From Flavobacteriales bacterium (GTDB lineage: Bacteria; Bacteroidota; Bacteroidia; Flavobacteriales_D; Parvicellaceae), in NCBI GenBank assembly GCA_025210295.1, contig JAOASC010000046.1:62001-126000 (forward strand): a DNA stretch of 64,000 bases, given 5' to 3'. The stretch's first letter is position 1. Each line of letters starts with the position of its first letter. Below the pieces are notes generated by a model that did no database searches, was not told where the DNA came from, and saw only the letters and a program-made list of their open reading frames with translations. Positions 20,083 through 28,166 of the stretch are shown piece by piece. Made by a program: the position numbers and the translations under genes.

Positions 20083-20106
20083 ATGATCATGCTATTTTTT
20101 AACGTA

Positions 20107-22179
20107 TTATTTAATACCGTGCATTAACTTTTTAATCAATGGGTTAATCAGAAGTATTAACACACCTGCTACAGCAGGAACAATAGTAAAAATCAAAAAG
20201 AAAGTTGACAGTGAATAATTCTCTGTAATATTTTCTATTTGCCCTCCTAATACAGCTGCCAATTTATTTCCAATTGCGATTGCTAAGTACCACATACCAA
20301 ACATAAATGCGATCATTCTTGCAGGAACAAGCTTTGATACGTATGATAACCCAACTGGAGATAGACAAAGCTCTCCTAGAGTATGGAACAAGTAAGCAAA
20401 AACGAGCCACCATAACGACACTTTAGTTCCAGCATCAACATTTGACCCCATTGACAACAATCCAAAGCCTACAGCCATAATAATTAATCCTACTGCATAT
20501 TTTACAGGAGCAGAAGGGTTGTATTTAGATTCCCATATCTTTGAAATCATTGAGGCAAAGACAATGATAAAGAAAGAGTTTAAGATACTAAACCAAGAAG
20601 TTGTAATTTCAACCTCTCCTCCATCTTTTAATTCTAATACTTTTGCTTGTATTAATCCATTACTCACATTATTTTGTTCTGCATACTCTTTATTCTTCTT
20701 TACACGAATATCATCTGCATAACCAAAACTTGTCATTTTAGCATCTTTTGCTGCTAGGAAGATTTCTTGTCCAACAGTAAAGTCTTTTAGTTCACCAATA
20801 GAAACCGTATCAGATGAAATTGTTGCCCCCTCTGGAGCGGTTTGATCTATGGTTAATGGTTTAACTGTTTTTACCTCTTTCCCGTCTTTCTGTTCAACTA
20901 ATTCGTAAATTGGATAAGTAACGTTATAAGATTTTGTATTCCAATCTCTATTTAACATCCATCCCGCTACAGCCCAAACTCCAGCAAAACAAATAATTAA
21001 TACAATATTTGCCCCAGGTATCTTTTTTCCAGTTCTTTTAGCTAATAAAAACAACACATAAGATATAAACACTAACGGAACTATCGTTAACAACGCATTG
21101 ATAATATTGAATGTCGTTGCTGCGTTTCCTGTTAAAACTCGTTGTACTGAATCACGTGCGAAAATCACCAGAGATGAGGCTCCTTGCTCAAAGGACATCC
21201 AGAAAAATATGGTGAAAAATGCAAAAATGACAAAAGCAATCATTCGATCACGTGTTACTTTAGCATAGCGTGAAATCCTCGAAAAAACAAGATATAAAAA
21301 GAGGGCCAAACCTATCAATACTACGAAATATTGACCTGCTAATTCACCGACTTTGAATGGAAACATATCAAATCCTCCGATTTTTGAAATAGGATCATTA
21401 AAAGCATATAACAGTCCTATGATTGTAACAATTACAATTAATACTGTATCTACCATTGTAAATGGATTTCTTTTGTCTTCACCTTCTAACTCAGCTGTAT
21501 TTTGTTCTGCTTCAGCTGCCTTAATTGCGGTACGATCTGGAACTTCTCCAATTTTTCCGAACAAAGGTTTAGACAACCAGAATTGTAGTGTTCCTAATAA
21601 CATAAACACTCCAGCTAAACCAAATCCATAACTCCAACCAACTTTCTCAGCGATATATCCACACAACATCATTCCAAAGAAAGCTCCTGCATTTACTCCC
21701 ATATAAAAGATCGTATAAGCACCGTCCTTTTTCTCTGGTAAATCTTTATACATCTCGGAAATAATAGAAGTCATTGTTGGTTTAAAGAAACCTGTTCCAA
21801 TGACTAGTAATCCTAAACCTACATATAGCGAGAGTTCTGTCTCAAAAGCCATGGAAGCATGCCCTAAGGTCATAATAATGGCTCCTACCACAACTGCCCA
21901 TCTATATCCAATATATTTATCTGCTATGATTCCCCCTAAAATTGGTGTTAAATACAATAACATTGCATAAGTACCAAACAGTGCTGTTGCATTGTCTGCT
22001 GTCCACTCCCAACCAGGATTGTAACCAACTGCTGCAATCGTTAAGAAATTAATTAATAAAACCCTCATTCCATAGAATGAAAATCGCTCCCACATCTCAG
22101 TAAAAAATAGGACAAATAACCCTGCTGGATGCCCTAAAACTTGTGACTCAAAAAACTTAGAATTTTGTTGTTCTGCCAT
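20107..22179 (-). CDS. POT family proton-coupled peptide transporter, long form
   Basis: A 690-residue inner-membrane MFS protein of the POT/PTR2 family, which imports di- and tripeptides with protons. It has the family ExxER motif (Glu28, Glu31, Arg32) in TEMWERFSFYGMR and the second signature FYMGVNAGAFFGMM in the fifth helix region. The usual length is near 500 residues. The excess lies between the helix with FFWMSFEQGASS and the one with SWFSILNSFFIIVF (TM7 and TM8), where two extra hydrophobic segments and a soluble region of about 115 residues (roughly 408-526) are inserted. That loop should face the periplasm. A paralogue is encoded 30 bp upstream, and the two probably form an operon. 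Confidence 0.88.
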   Translation of the reverse strand: MAEQQNSKFFESQVLGHPAGLFVLFFTEMWERFSFYGMRVLLINFLTIAAVGYNPGWEWTADNATALFGTYAMLLYLTPILGGIIADKYIGYRWAVVVGAIIMTLGHASMAFETELSLYVGLGLLVIGTGFFKPTMTSIISEMYKDLPEKKDGAYTIFYMGVNAGAFFGMMLCGYIAEKVGWSYGFGLAGVFMLLGTLQFWLSKPLFGKIGEVPDRTAIKAAEAEQNTAELEGEDKRNPFTMVDTVLIVIVTIIGLLYAFNDPISKIGGFDMFPFKVGELAGQYFVVLIGLALFLYLVFSRISRYAKVTRDRMIAFVIFAFFTIFFWMSFEQGASSLVIFARDSVQRVLTGNAATTFNIINALLTIVPLVFISYVLFLLAKRTGKKIPGANIVLIICFAGVWAVAGWMLNRDWNTKSYNVTYPIYELVEQKDGKEVKTVKPLTIDQTAPEGATISSDTVSIGELKDFTVGQEIFLAAKDAKMTSFGYADDIRVKKNKEYAEQNNVSNGLIQAKVLELKDGGEVEITTSWFSILNSFFIIVFASMISKIWESKYNPSAPVKYAVGLIIMAVGFGLLSMGSNVDAGTKVSLWWLVFAYLFHTLGELCLSPVGLSYVSKLVPARMIAFMFGMWYLAIAIGNKLAAVLGGQIENITENYSLSTFFLIFTIVPAVAGVLILLINPLIKKLMHGIK

Positions 22180-22209
22180 TATATAAATTAAGAAATATTT
22201 TTATTAAAA

Positions 22210-23922
22210 TTAGTTACTCGATTCCATTACCTCATCATCTTCAGCACCATGAGTTAATCTTTTTAGAGGTTTTAACAATAAGATGACTAAAACTCCAAAA
22301 ACAGCTGTTAAAATGAAAATAAAAAGGAAAATATCGTGTTCTTTTTTCGTCTGAATTTCGTCAATAATGAAATCAGCTTCATAATTTTTTCCATCTCCTT
22401 TATTTTCTTTTATTTTTTTCGCTTCAAAATCTTTTTCAAACGAAAACTTTGCATGATATGGAGCTGCACTTGTAGCATTTTCTGCAATTAAAATTGCTTT
22501 TATCTCAGCTTCACTTTCTGCTTCAGTAAAACCAATTGAATTCTTAATTGATTTTCCTGTTTCATAATCTAAAATATTCAATTCTTCATTCTCAACAAAA
22601 ATATTTGCTTTGACTTGGAATGATTCATCATCAGCAATTTTTGAAACAATACTATCGTTGGTTGCCAACTCTCCAGCTTGATAAAAAATTTCTACAGGTT
22701 CACTTTGTGAAGCTTCACCAATTGTTCCTGCTAACTTATTCCCGAATCCAGTTGCTGCAAAATAAACTCCCATCATAATTGACGCGTATTTTACTGGCGC
22801 CAATTTGGTAATAAATGATAATGCTGTTGGTGAAGCGCATAACTCTCCAATTGTATGTAATAAGTAAGCAAAAGTTAACCACCAAAAAGAAGCGGTACCA
22901 AACTCAATTTTCCCAGCTTCATTAGATGCGAATACCATTAATAAGAAACCTAATCCCATGATGATTGTTCCCACAGCCATTTTTAGTAAAGTAGAAGTTT
23001 CCTTTCCTTTTAATTTTCTATTCGCCCAAAAACCAGCTACTGCTGTTCCAAAAATGACAATAAATGCTGCATTAAACGATTGAAACCATGTTGCTGGCAT
23101 TTCCCATCCTAGAATAGAAGTATTAATTTTTTCATTGGCATAGATATTCAAAAGTCCACCAGCTTGTTCAAATGCTCCCCAAAATACAATGATGATTAAG
23201 AAAGAAAGAATCAAAACAATCATTCGGTCTTTTTCAACTTTAGTCAGTGGCTTTTTCATGACCTCTGAACTTTCTTCGGAAGCTCCTAAGAAATTTCCTA
23301 CATGCTCTAAATATTTTTGTCCTCTAATGTAAACCAATAGCCCTAAAAGCATTCCGATACCTGCTAACCCAAATCCATAATGCCAGCCAATTTTTTCTCC
23401 AACATAACCTACGATAATAGCAGATAAAAACGCTCCAATATTAATTCCTATATAGAATATAGTAAAACCTTTATCTCTTCTAAGGTCTCCTTGTTTATAC
23501 AATCCACCGACCATAGTAGAAATATTTGGTTTCAGCATCCCTACCCCAAAAATAATAAGTCCTAGCCCTGTAAAAAATGCCCATTCATACTCTACTGCCA
23601 TGATTCCATGACCTAAACAGAGTATAATAGCTCCATACAATACTGATTTTTTTTGTCCTAAAAACTTATCGGCAATAATTCCTCCAGGAATAGACATCAC
23701 ATAAACCAACATCGTATACCAACCATAAAGAGCTAAGGCTTCTGCTTTGGTCCAACCTAAACCTCCATCTCCTAAACTCGTTGATATATACAATACCAAT
23801 AAAGCTCTCATTCCGTAGTAACTAAAACGTTCCCACATTTCTGTAAAAAACAAAACATATAGTCCAACTGGGTGACCAAATATTTGCTTTTCTTGCATAC
23901 CTCTCTCAGCTACCGTACTCAT
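22210..23922 (-). CDS. POT family proton-coupled peptide transporter, paralogue
   Basis: A 570-residue paralogue of the neighbouring transporter, with the same ExxER motif (Glu28, Glu31, Arg32) in TEMWERFSYYGMR and FYIGINIGAFLSAII in the fifth-helix region. TM7 and TM8 are joined by a normal short loop (FEQAGGLLNIYANEK to TWFQSFNAAF). The excess length is instead before the last helix, where about 130 mostly charged residues (roughly 396-526) are inserted, again on the predicted periplasmic side. The N-terminus has a second possible start at Met9, but the first ATG is used here. Peptides are the likely substrate; individual specificities cannot be read from sequence. Confidence 0.88.
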   Translation of the reverse strand: MSTVAERGMQEKQIFGHPVGLYVLFFTEMWERFSYYGMRALLVLYISTSLGDGGLGWTKAEALALYGWYTMLVYVMSIPGGIIADKFLGQKKSVLYGAIILCLGHGIMAVEYEWAFFTGLGLIIFGVGMLKPNISTMVGGLYKQGDLRRDKGFTIFYIGINIGAFLSAIIVGYVGEKIGWHYGFGLAGIGMLLGLLVYIRGQKYLEHVGNFLGASEESSEVMKKPLTKVEKDRMIVLILSFLIIIVFWGAFEQAGGLLNIYANEKINTSILGWEMPATWFQSFNAAFIVIFGTAVAGFWANRKLKGKETSTLLKMAVGTIIMGLGFLLMVFASNEAGKIEFGTASFWWLTFAYLLHTIGELCASPTALSFITKLAPVKYASIMMGVYFAATGFGNKLAGTIGEASQSEPVEIFYQAGELATNDSIVSKIADDESFQVKANIFVENEELNILDYETGKSIKNSIGFTEAESEAEIKAILIAENATSAAPYHAKFSFEKDFEAKKIKENKGDGKNYEADFIIDEIQTKKEHDIFLFIFILTAVFGVLVILLLKPLKRLTHGAEDDEVMESSN

Positions 23923-24072
23923 AATTTTATATTCTTGGATTTTTTTAAGTGTTCGAAAATAATATTTTTTTACGACACTTGATATTTATATTCTTATTTT
24001 ATTGAACAGCTTTAATGTAAGCCATTTAACTGCTCTAAGTAATATTTATTGTTTTTATAATTCTAAAAATAA

Positions 24073-25461
24073 TTAAGGGAATTTAATTCCTCTATAATTT
24101 CCTACTGCTACTTTGGGAATATTTGAACCATAATAACTATTAATTACACGAATAAATTCGTTAGCAACTACTGCATACCCTCTTGGGTTTGGATGAATTC
24201 CATCTAGAGAAAACGTTCCTCCCTCAATGTAAGAGATGTTCATATCAATTCCATCAAAAGTAAAGCCAGCAGATAAATTATTCATATAGTTATACATATC
24301 TACTACTGGATACCCATAACTACCAGCAATATTTCTGATACTAGTGTTTAATGTTATTGTGTGAGATTGAGCAATGATTACTTCTTCTTCATCTAATACA
24401 TCATAATTTGAGAAAGGGACAGCTTGTGAGTGCCCATCTCCATCAGTTATACTCGCTGATGCATGTAATAGAATATAATCTTTATCGGTTGCTTCTCTAA
24501 CAGTTCCATCGTTTTCGGTGATCCATACTTCGGTATAATTATAATCTGCTTTTAATTTCTCAACCGTAAAGGTTGTTACAAAAGGGATTGAAGTTACATT
24601 TGGCAATGTAGCACAAACACCATCTGCCCCCATTTGACTAAATGCACTGATAATGTCATTGTATTTAGACTCAAACTCTGCGGCATCAGATAAAGCATTT
24701 AAATCAACACTCAAACCTATAGTTGAATTTTCTACAACATTTGGAACTCCTCCATTAACAACATATCCTAAGACATCATTATTCCCCAACCAACAAGTAA
24801 AGAATGTAGCATTACTTGATTCAACATGGTCTAAATACTCTCTAGGAGTTCCTCCTACATTACCTAAAATAGGAACATTAACTTCTGCTTCTCCAAAATC
24901 TAAGAAACGAGAAAAAGGATTTCCTTCTTCTTGAAACGAACCAACCAATGGAATAGAAATATCTAAGCCACCTAAAATAATTGCATTGGTTGTATTATCA
25001 TCAGGATAAGAATTGACACATTGAATGAGTTTAACACCAGCTATTCCAAGATTATTATACTTTTGATTTTTTTCTGCTGTTCCCCAATTCTCCCAACTCG
25101 GATCTTCTAAGATACTACCAGAAACAGTAGGGTCATTCGCTGAAATAGGTTTTAATTCTCCATTAATATTAGCTAAATGCATATATCCAGAACCTCTACC
25201 TCTCGCTATGGGTTGTTTAAACTCCCCCATATTGGTTTGAACCTTTTTCATTTGTTGAGCAATGATAGCTGGATAAGACATTGACTGTCCCTCTTCATAC
25301 AATCCTCCATCTTGATAACCTTGAGTTAAAGAGTTCCCCACAGAGATATAATTTTTAAAATCTGTTGTTCCATTGGTTCTTTCTACTGTATCAAATGCTG
25401 TTTTTTTACAACTAGAAAACAATCCTAATCCAATCGCTACTATGTAAATTGTGTTTTTCAT
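24073..25461 (-). CDS. SGNH/GDSL-type hydrolase lipoprotein
   Basis: A 462-residue lipoprotein with a signal ending in the lipobox LFSSC (Cys18). The catalytic block I is SVGNSLTQG with the nucleophile Ser44. A GNND segment ([11 protein letters not shown]) matches block III, and the C-terminal [17 protein letters not shown], near residue 418, supplies the catalytic Asp and His. These proteins are esterases or lipases. I chose the ATG at 25461: the longer frame to 25521 runs into the upstream barrel gene and would bury the lipoprotein signal. The gene follows a FadL-type barrel by 10 bp, suggesting a lipid-hydrolysing lipoprotein working with an outer-membrane fatty-acid channel. Confidence 0.82.
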   Translation of the reverse strand: MKNTIYIVAIGLGLFSSCKKTAFDTVERTNGTTDFKNYISVGNSLTQGYQDGGLYEEGQSMSYPAIIAQQMKKVQTNMGEFKQPIARGRGSGYMHLANINGELKPISANDPTVSGSILEDPSWENWGTAEKNQKYNNLGIAGVKLIQCVNSYPDDNTTNAIILGGLDISIPLVGSFQEEGNPFSRFLDFGEAEVNVPILGNVGGTPREYLDHVESSNATFFTCWLGNNDVLGYVVNGGVPNVVENSTIGLSVDLNALSDAAEFESKYNDIISAFSQMGADGVCATLPNVTSIPFVTTFTVEKLKADYNYTEVWITENDGTVREATDKDYILLHASASITDGDGHSQAVPFSNYDVLDEEEVIIAQSHTITLNTSIRNIAGSYGYPVVDMYNYMNNLSAGFTFDGIDMNISYIEGGTFSLDGIHPNPRGYAVVANEFIRVINSYYGSNIPKVAVGNYRGIKFP

Positions 25462-25471
25462 CGTTTCTATT

Positions 25472-26734
25472 TTATTTAATTTCAGTTTCTTTCTCTTTTC
25501 CTTTAAGCTTAATGGTAGCACTTATACTCAAAACATTGATACTTCTGTTATACTTATATTCAAAACCTGCGGTTCCTGCTGCGGTTTCTCCTGAATAATT
25601 TTGAGGAATGTAAGATAAATCCAATTCAATATTATCTGAAATATTCGCTCCTAAACCAAATGTTGGAGCCATGTGTGTACGCTCTGGAGCCTCTGGACTC
25701 ACATTATTTTCTTCTGTAGGAGTTTGATCGTGATAAACCCCTGCTCTAAAGTAAATTTTGTTCATTTTAAACTCAACCCCAAATCGATGTGCCGAAGCAT
25801 TGGTCCAGTTTTTAGGTGTTTTAGAATCTGGTGTGGCTTCATTTTCAAAATCAAAAGCTAAAGTATCGTAACTCGACCAACCGTTTAATGCATAGTCGTA
25901 TAAGAATGTGATTTCATTTTTTTCACTTAACTTATAATTTAGAGCTAAACCAGCTGTAGTCACACTTGGCAAACTTAATTTACCACTAAACTTGGTGCTT
26001 TCTGGAAAAGTTTCCAATAAAGAAGGTGGAATATCGGTAAAAGTTGCTGTCCCATCATCAATAGACAAATTAATTCCAGAACGATAATCTGCTCCAATGC
26101 TCAATGTCACTTTTTCTGTTTCTACCAGTTTAGAGAATAATCCAACATTAAAACTAAAGCTATTTGCTCCACCTTCTAATCTGGCTTTTCCATATTCGGC
26201 AGCACTTCCAGTAAGAGGTACAGCTTTTTCATAACTAAAAGCTCCTGTTGTATATACACCTCCTAATCCCACACTTAGCTTTTCGTGTATTTTATAGGCT
26301 ACAGTAGGTTGAAACATAAAAGTTCTTAAACCTATATTTTGAACGATATATCTCCCTTGCCAATCATCCTCAAAAGAAGAGCTATTTCCAAACTGGTTAT
26401 TTAAACCAAAACCTACAGATAATTTTTCTGTTAACTGACCACTGTAATAAAAGTAAATTGGAGTCGACATTTTAGTGGTTAAATCAATATTATCATAAGC
26501 CTCAGTTTGTAAAGATATCGAGGGATGAATGGTATTAAAACCTAAACTAAATTGATGTCCTCTATTGTTAACTAAACCACCTGGGTTAAAGAATGCTGTA
26601 GCTGGACCATGAGCCAAACCTACATAAGCTCCTCCTAATGCTACAGAACGAATCCCTTGAAGGTTGACTTGAAAGCCTCCTGCATAAGCCGCAAAACTTG
26701 ATAACGCTAATACAGAAAAAAGTATTTTTTTCAT
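25472..26734 (-). CDS. OmpP1/FadL-type outer-membrane transporter
   Basis: A 420-residue barrel with signal peptide (residues 1-18, ending AYA). The mature N-terminus [23 protein letters not shown] and the segment [10 protein letters not shown] match the hatch and NPA-like motif of FadL/TodX transporters, which move long-chain fatty acids or other hydrophobic compounds across the outer membrane. Later strands such as [19 protein letters not shown], the [23 protein letters not shown] segment and the C-terminal [15 protein letters not shown] fit the family. It is the first gene of a pair with the GDSL lipoprotein. The upstream 91-bp gap contains CGAATATA, a near match to the -7 element on this strand. 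Confidence 0.85.
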   Translation of the reverse strand: MKKILFSVLALSSFAAYAGGFQVNLQGIRSVALGGAYVGLAHGPATAFFNPGGLVNNRGHQFSLGFNTIHPSISLQTEAYDNIDLTTKMSTPIYFYYSGQLTEKLSVGFGLNNQFGNSSSFEDDWQGRYIVQNIGLRTFMFQPTVAYKIHEKLSVGLGGVYTTGAFSYEKAVPLTGSAAEYGKARLEGGANSFSFNVGLFSKLVETEKVTLSIGADYRSGINLSIDDGTATFTDIPPSLLETFPESTKFSGKLSLPSVTTAGLALNYKLSEKNEITFLYDYALNGWSSYDTLAFDFENEATPDSKTPKNWTNASAHRFGVEFKMNKIYFRAGVYHDQTPTEENNVSPEAPERTHMAPTFGLGANISDNIELDLSYIPQNYSGETAAGTAGFEYKYNRSINVLSISATIKLKGKEKETEIK

Positions 26735-26825
26735 AATATTTGAATAAAATTAAGTTCTCGAATATACAATAAAAAAATGAAGTTTAACTACCTATCTACC
26801 TAATCCTTATATTGATACCTCTTTA

Positions 26826-27449
26826 TTATAGTTCGCCTAATGCCTCAATAACATCTTGAATAGAACCGTATGAATTTTGGAGACAGTCCTTAATTTCATC
26901 TTGTGTCTTCCAAGCCACTTCTGTAATTCCCTCTTCAATTTGAGGTTGAAATTGACCTTCTCCGTCATAACTCATCAAAAACCAATGATTTTCCTTTAAG
27001 ACGTTTTTCCCTTTGTACTCATAAGTATGATAAGTAACCGATATTTTTTTTACTATTTTAGGCTGAACAATTCCGCACTCTTCTTCAACTTCCCTAATTG
27101 CACAAGCTTCAATAGTTTCATTGTTATCTAAGTGCCCCTTGGGTAAATCCCACTTTTCATTTCTATAGATCATTAACACGTTGCTTTTTTTGTTAAAAAC
27201 AACTCCACCTCCTGCTATTCTATGTTGAAAATTGGATTTAAAAAATAACCACAATTCCTCTACATTTTCAGTAATAAAAACAAGTTTATCTATGTTTTGA
27301 TCTTTAAAATCTAAAATTTTCGTTAAAACAACATTAAATTCCCCTTTTTGTACTTTGTATATTTTTGTTTGCTCTACAAAAATATTTTTAATTTCTGGGG
27401 CTTTTTTTGCAAAATAAACTGCTAATGAATCTATAAAAACTTTGTACAT
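26826..27449 (-). CDS. Nudix hydrolase
   Basis: A 207-residue cytoplasmic protein with a perfect Nudix box at residues 105-127: GHLDNNE, then REVEEECGI (pattern Gx5Ex7REUxEExGU). Nudix enzymes hydrolyse nucleoside diphosphates linked to another moiety. The roughly 75-residue N-terminal part before the Nudix fold is not a domain I recognise. I use the ATG at 27449, not the frame-extending start at 27512, which would overlap the divergent pyrE gene by 56 bp. With this start, the two start codons are separated by 7 bp. Substrate unknown. Confidence 0.82.
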   Translation of the reverse strand: MYKVFIDSLAVYFAKKAPEIKNIFVEQTKIYKVQKGEFNVVLTKILDFKDQNIDKLVFITENVEELWLFFKSNFQHRIAGGGVVFNKKSNVLMIYRNEKWDLPKGHLDNNETIEACAIREVEEECGIVQPKIVKKISVTYHTYEYKGKNVLKENHWFLMSYDGEGQFQPQIEEGITEVAWKTQDEIKDCLQNSYGSIQDVIEALGEL

Positions 27450-27452
27450 TTG
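27445..27452 (+). promoter_or_regulatory. Candidate -7 promoter element for pyrE, abutting the start codon
   Basis: TACATTTG is an exact TAnnTTTG match whose last base is 4 bp before the pyrE ATG and which overlaps the Nudix start codon on the other strand. Transcription starting the usual few bases downstream would begin at or next to the ATG, giving a leaderless or nearly leaderless pyrE message. No clear -33 TTG was found at normal spacing. Confidence 0.4.
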
Positions 27453-27456
27453 CTTT

Positions 27457-28098
27457 ATGAATAATAGAATTGAATCGGAGTTAAAGGTAGCAGAATTTTT
27501 GCTACAAATCAAAGCTGTAAAGCTAACGCCCTCGACACCAATAACTTGGGCTTCAGGATGGAAATCTCCAATCTATTGTGATAATCGCAAGACATTATCT
27601 TATCCACAAATAAGAACATACATTAGACAACAATTTGTTGACCTCATTACTGATGAATTTGGGAAACCTGATGTAATCGCTGGTGTTGCAACTGGTGGTA
27701 TAGCAATGGGGGCCTTGGTAGCTCAAGATTTAGGTATTCCATTTGTTTATGTTCGTTCATCAGCTAAGGCTCATGGGCTAACTAATCAAATAGAAGGTGT
27801 TTTAGAGCAAGGACAATCTGTTGTGGTTTTAGAGGACTTAGTTTCTACAGGAAATAGTAGTTTAACTGCTGTAAAGGCTCTTAAAGAAGCTGGAGCTACC
27901 ATAAAGGGTATGGCTGCTATTTTTACCTATGGGTTTGCTATAGCTGAAGAAAATTTTAAAGCTGCAAATTGTAAGTTAGCTACATTGACGAACTATGATA
28001 GCTTATTACAACAAGCATTAAACACTCGTTTTGTAAAAGACGAAGAAATTGATGCGCTAAAAGATTGGAGAAAATCCCCTAGTACATGGGACAAATAA
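27457..28098 (+). CDS. pyrE: Orotate phosphoribosyltransferase
   Basis: PyrE joins orotate and PRPP to make orotidine 5'-phosphate in pyrimidine synthesis. The 213-residue product has the type I PRTase PRPP-binding motif VVVLEDLVSTGNS at 122-134, the flexible catalytic loop with SSAKAHGLTN around 101-110, and DVIAGVATGGIAMGALVA at 72-89. The length is normal. I take the ATG at 27457; an upstream TTG at 27442 in the same frame would overlap the divergent Nudix start. A strong terminator follows the stop codon. Confidence 0.93.
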   Translation: MNNRIESELKVAEFLLQIKAVKLTPSTPITWASGWKSPIYCDNRKTLSYPQIRTYIRQQFVDLITDEFGKPDVIAGVATGGIAMGALVAQDLGIPFVYVRSSAKAHGLTNQIEGVLEQGQSVVVLEDLVSTGNSSLTAVKALKEAGATIKGMAAIFTYGFAIAEENFKAANCKLATLTNYDSLLQQALNTRFVKDEEIDALKDWRKSPSTWDK

Positions 28099-28119
28099 TT
28101 AGGACGAATAATTGATCAT

Positions 28120-28153
28120 AAAAAAAAAGCTCAACTAATGTTGAGCTTTTTTT
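28120..28153. terminator. Bidirectional Rho-independent terminator between pyrE and the receptor gene
   Basis: GCTCAAC and GTTGAGC (28129-28135 and 28140-28146) form a stem with a 4-base loop, flanked by an A run on the left and a T run on the right. It can therefore terminate the convergent pyrE (+) and receptor (-) transcripts. Confidence 0.88.
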
Positions 28154-28166
28154 ATGACTATTTTTA

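Noticed and set aside
27450-27512. Longer Nudix start
   Set aside because: It would overlap pyrE coding sequence and adds residues with no family match.
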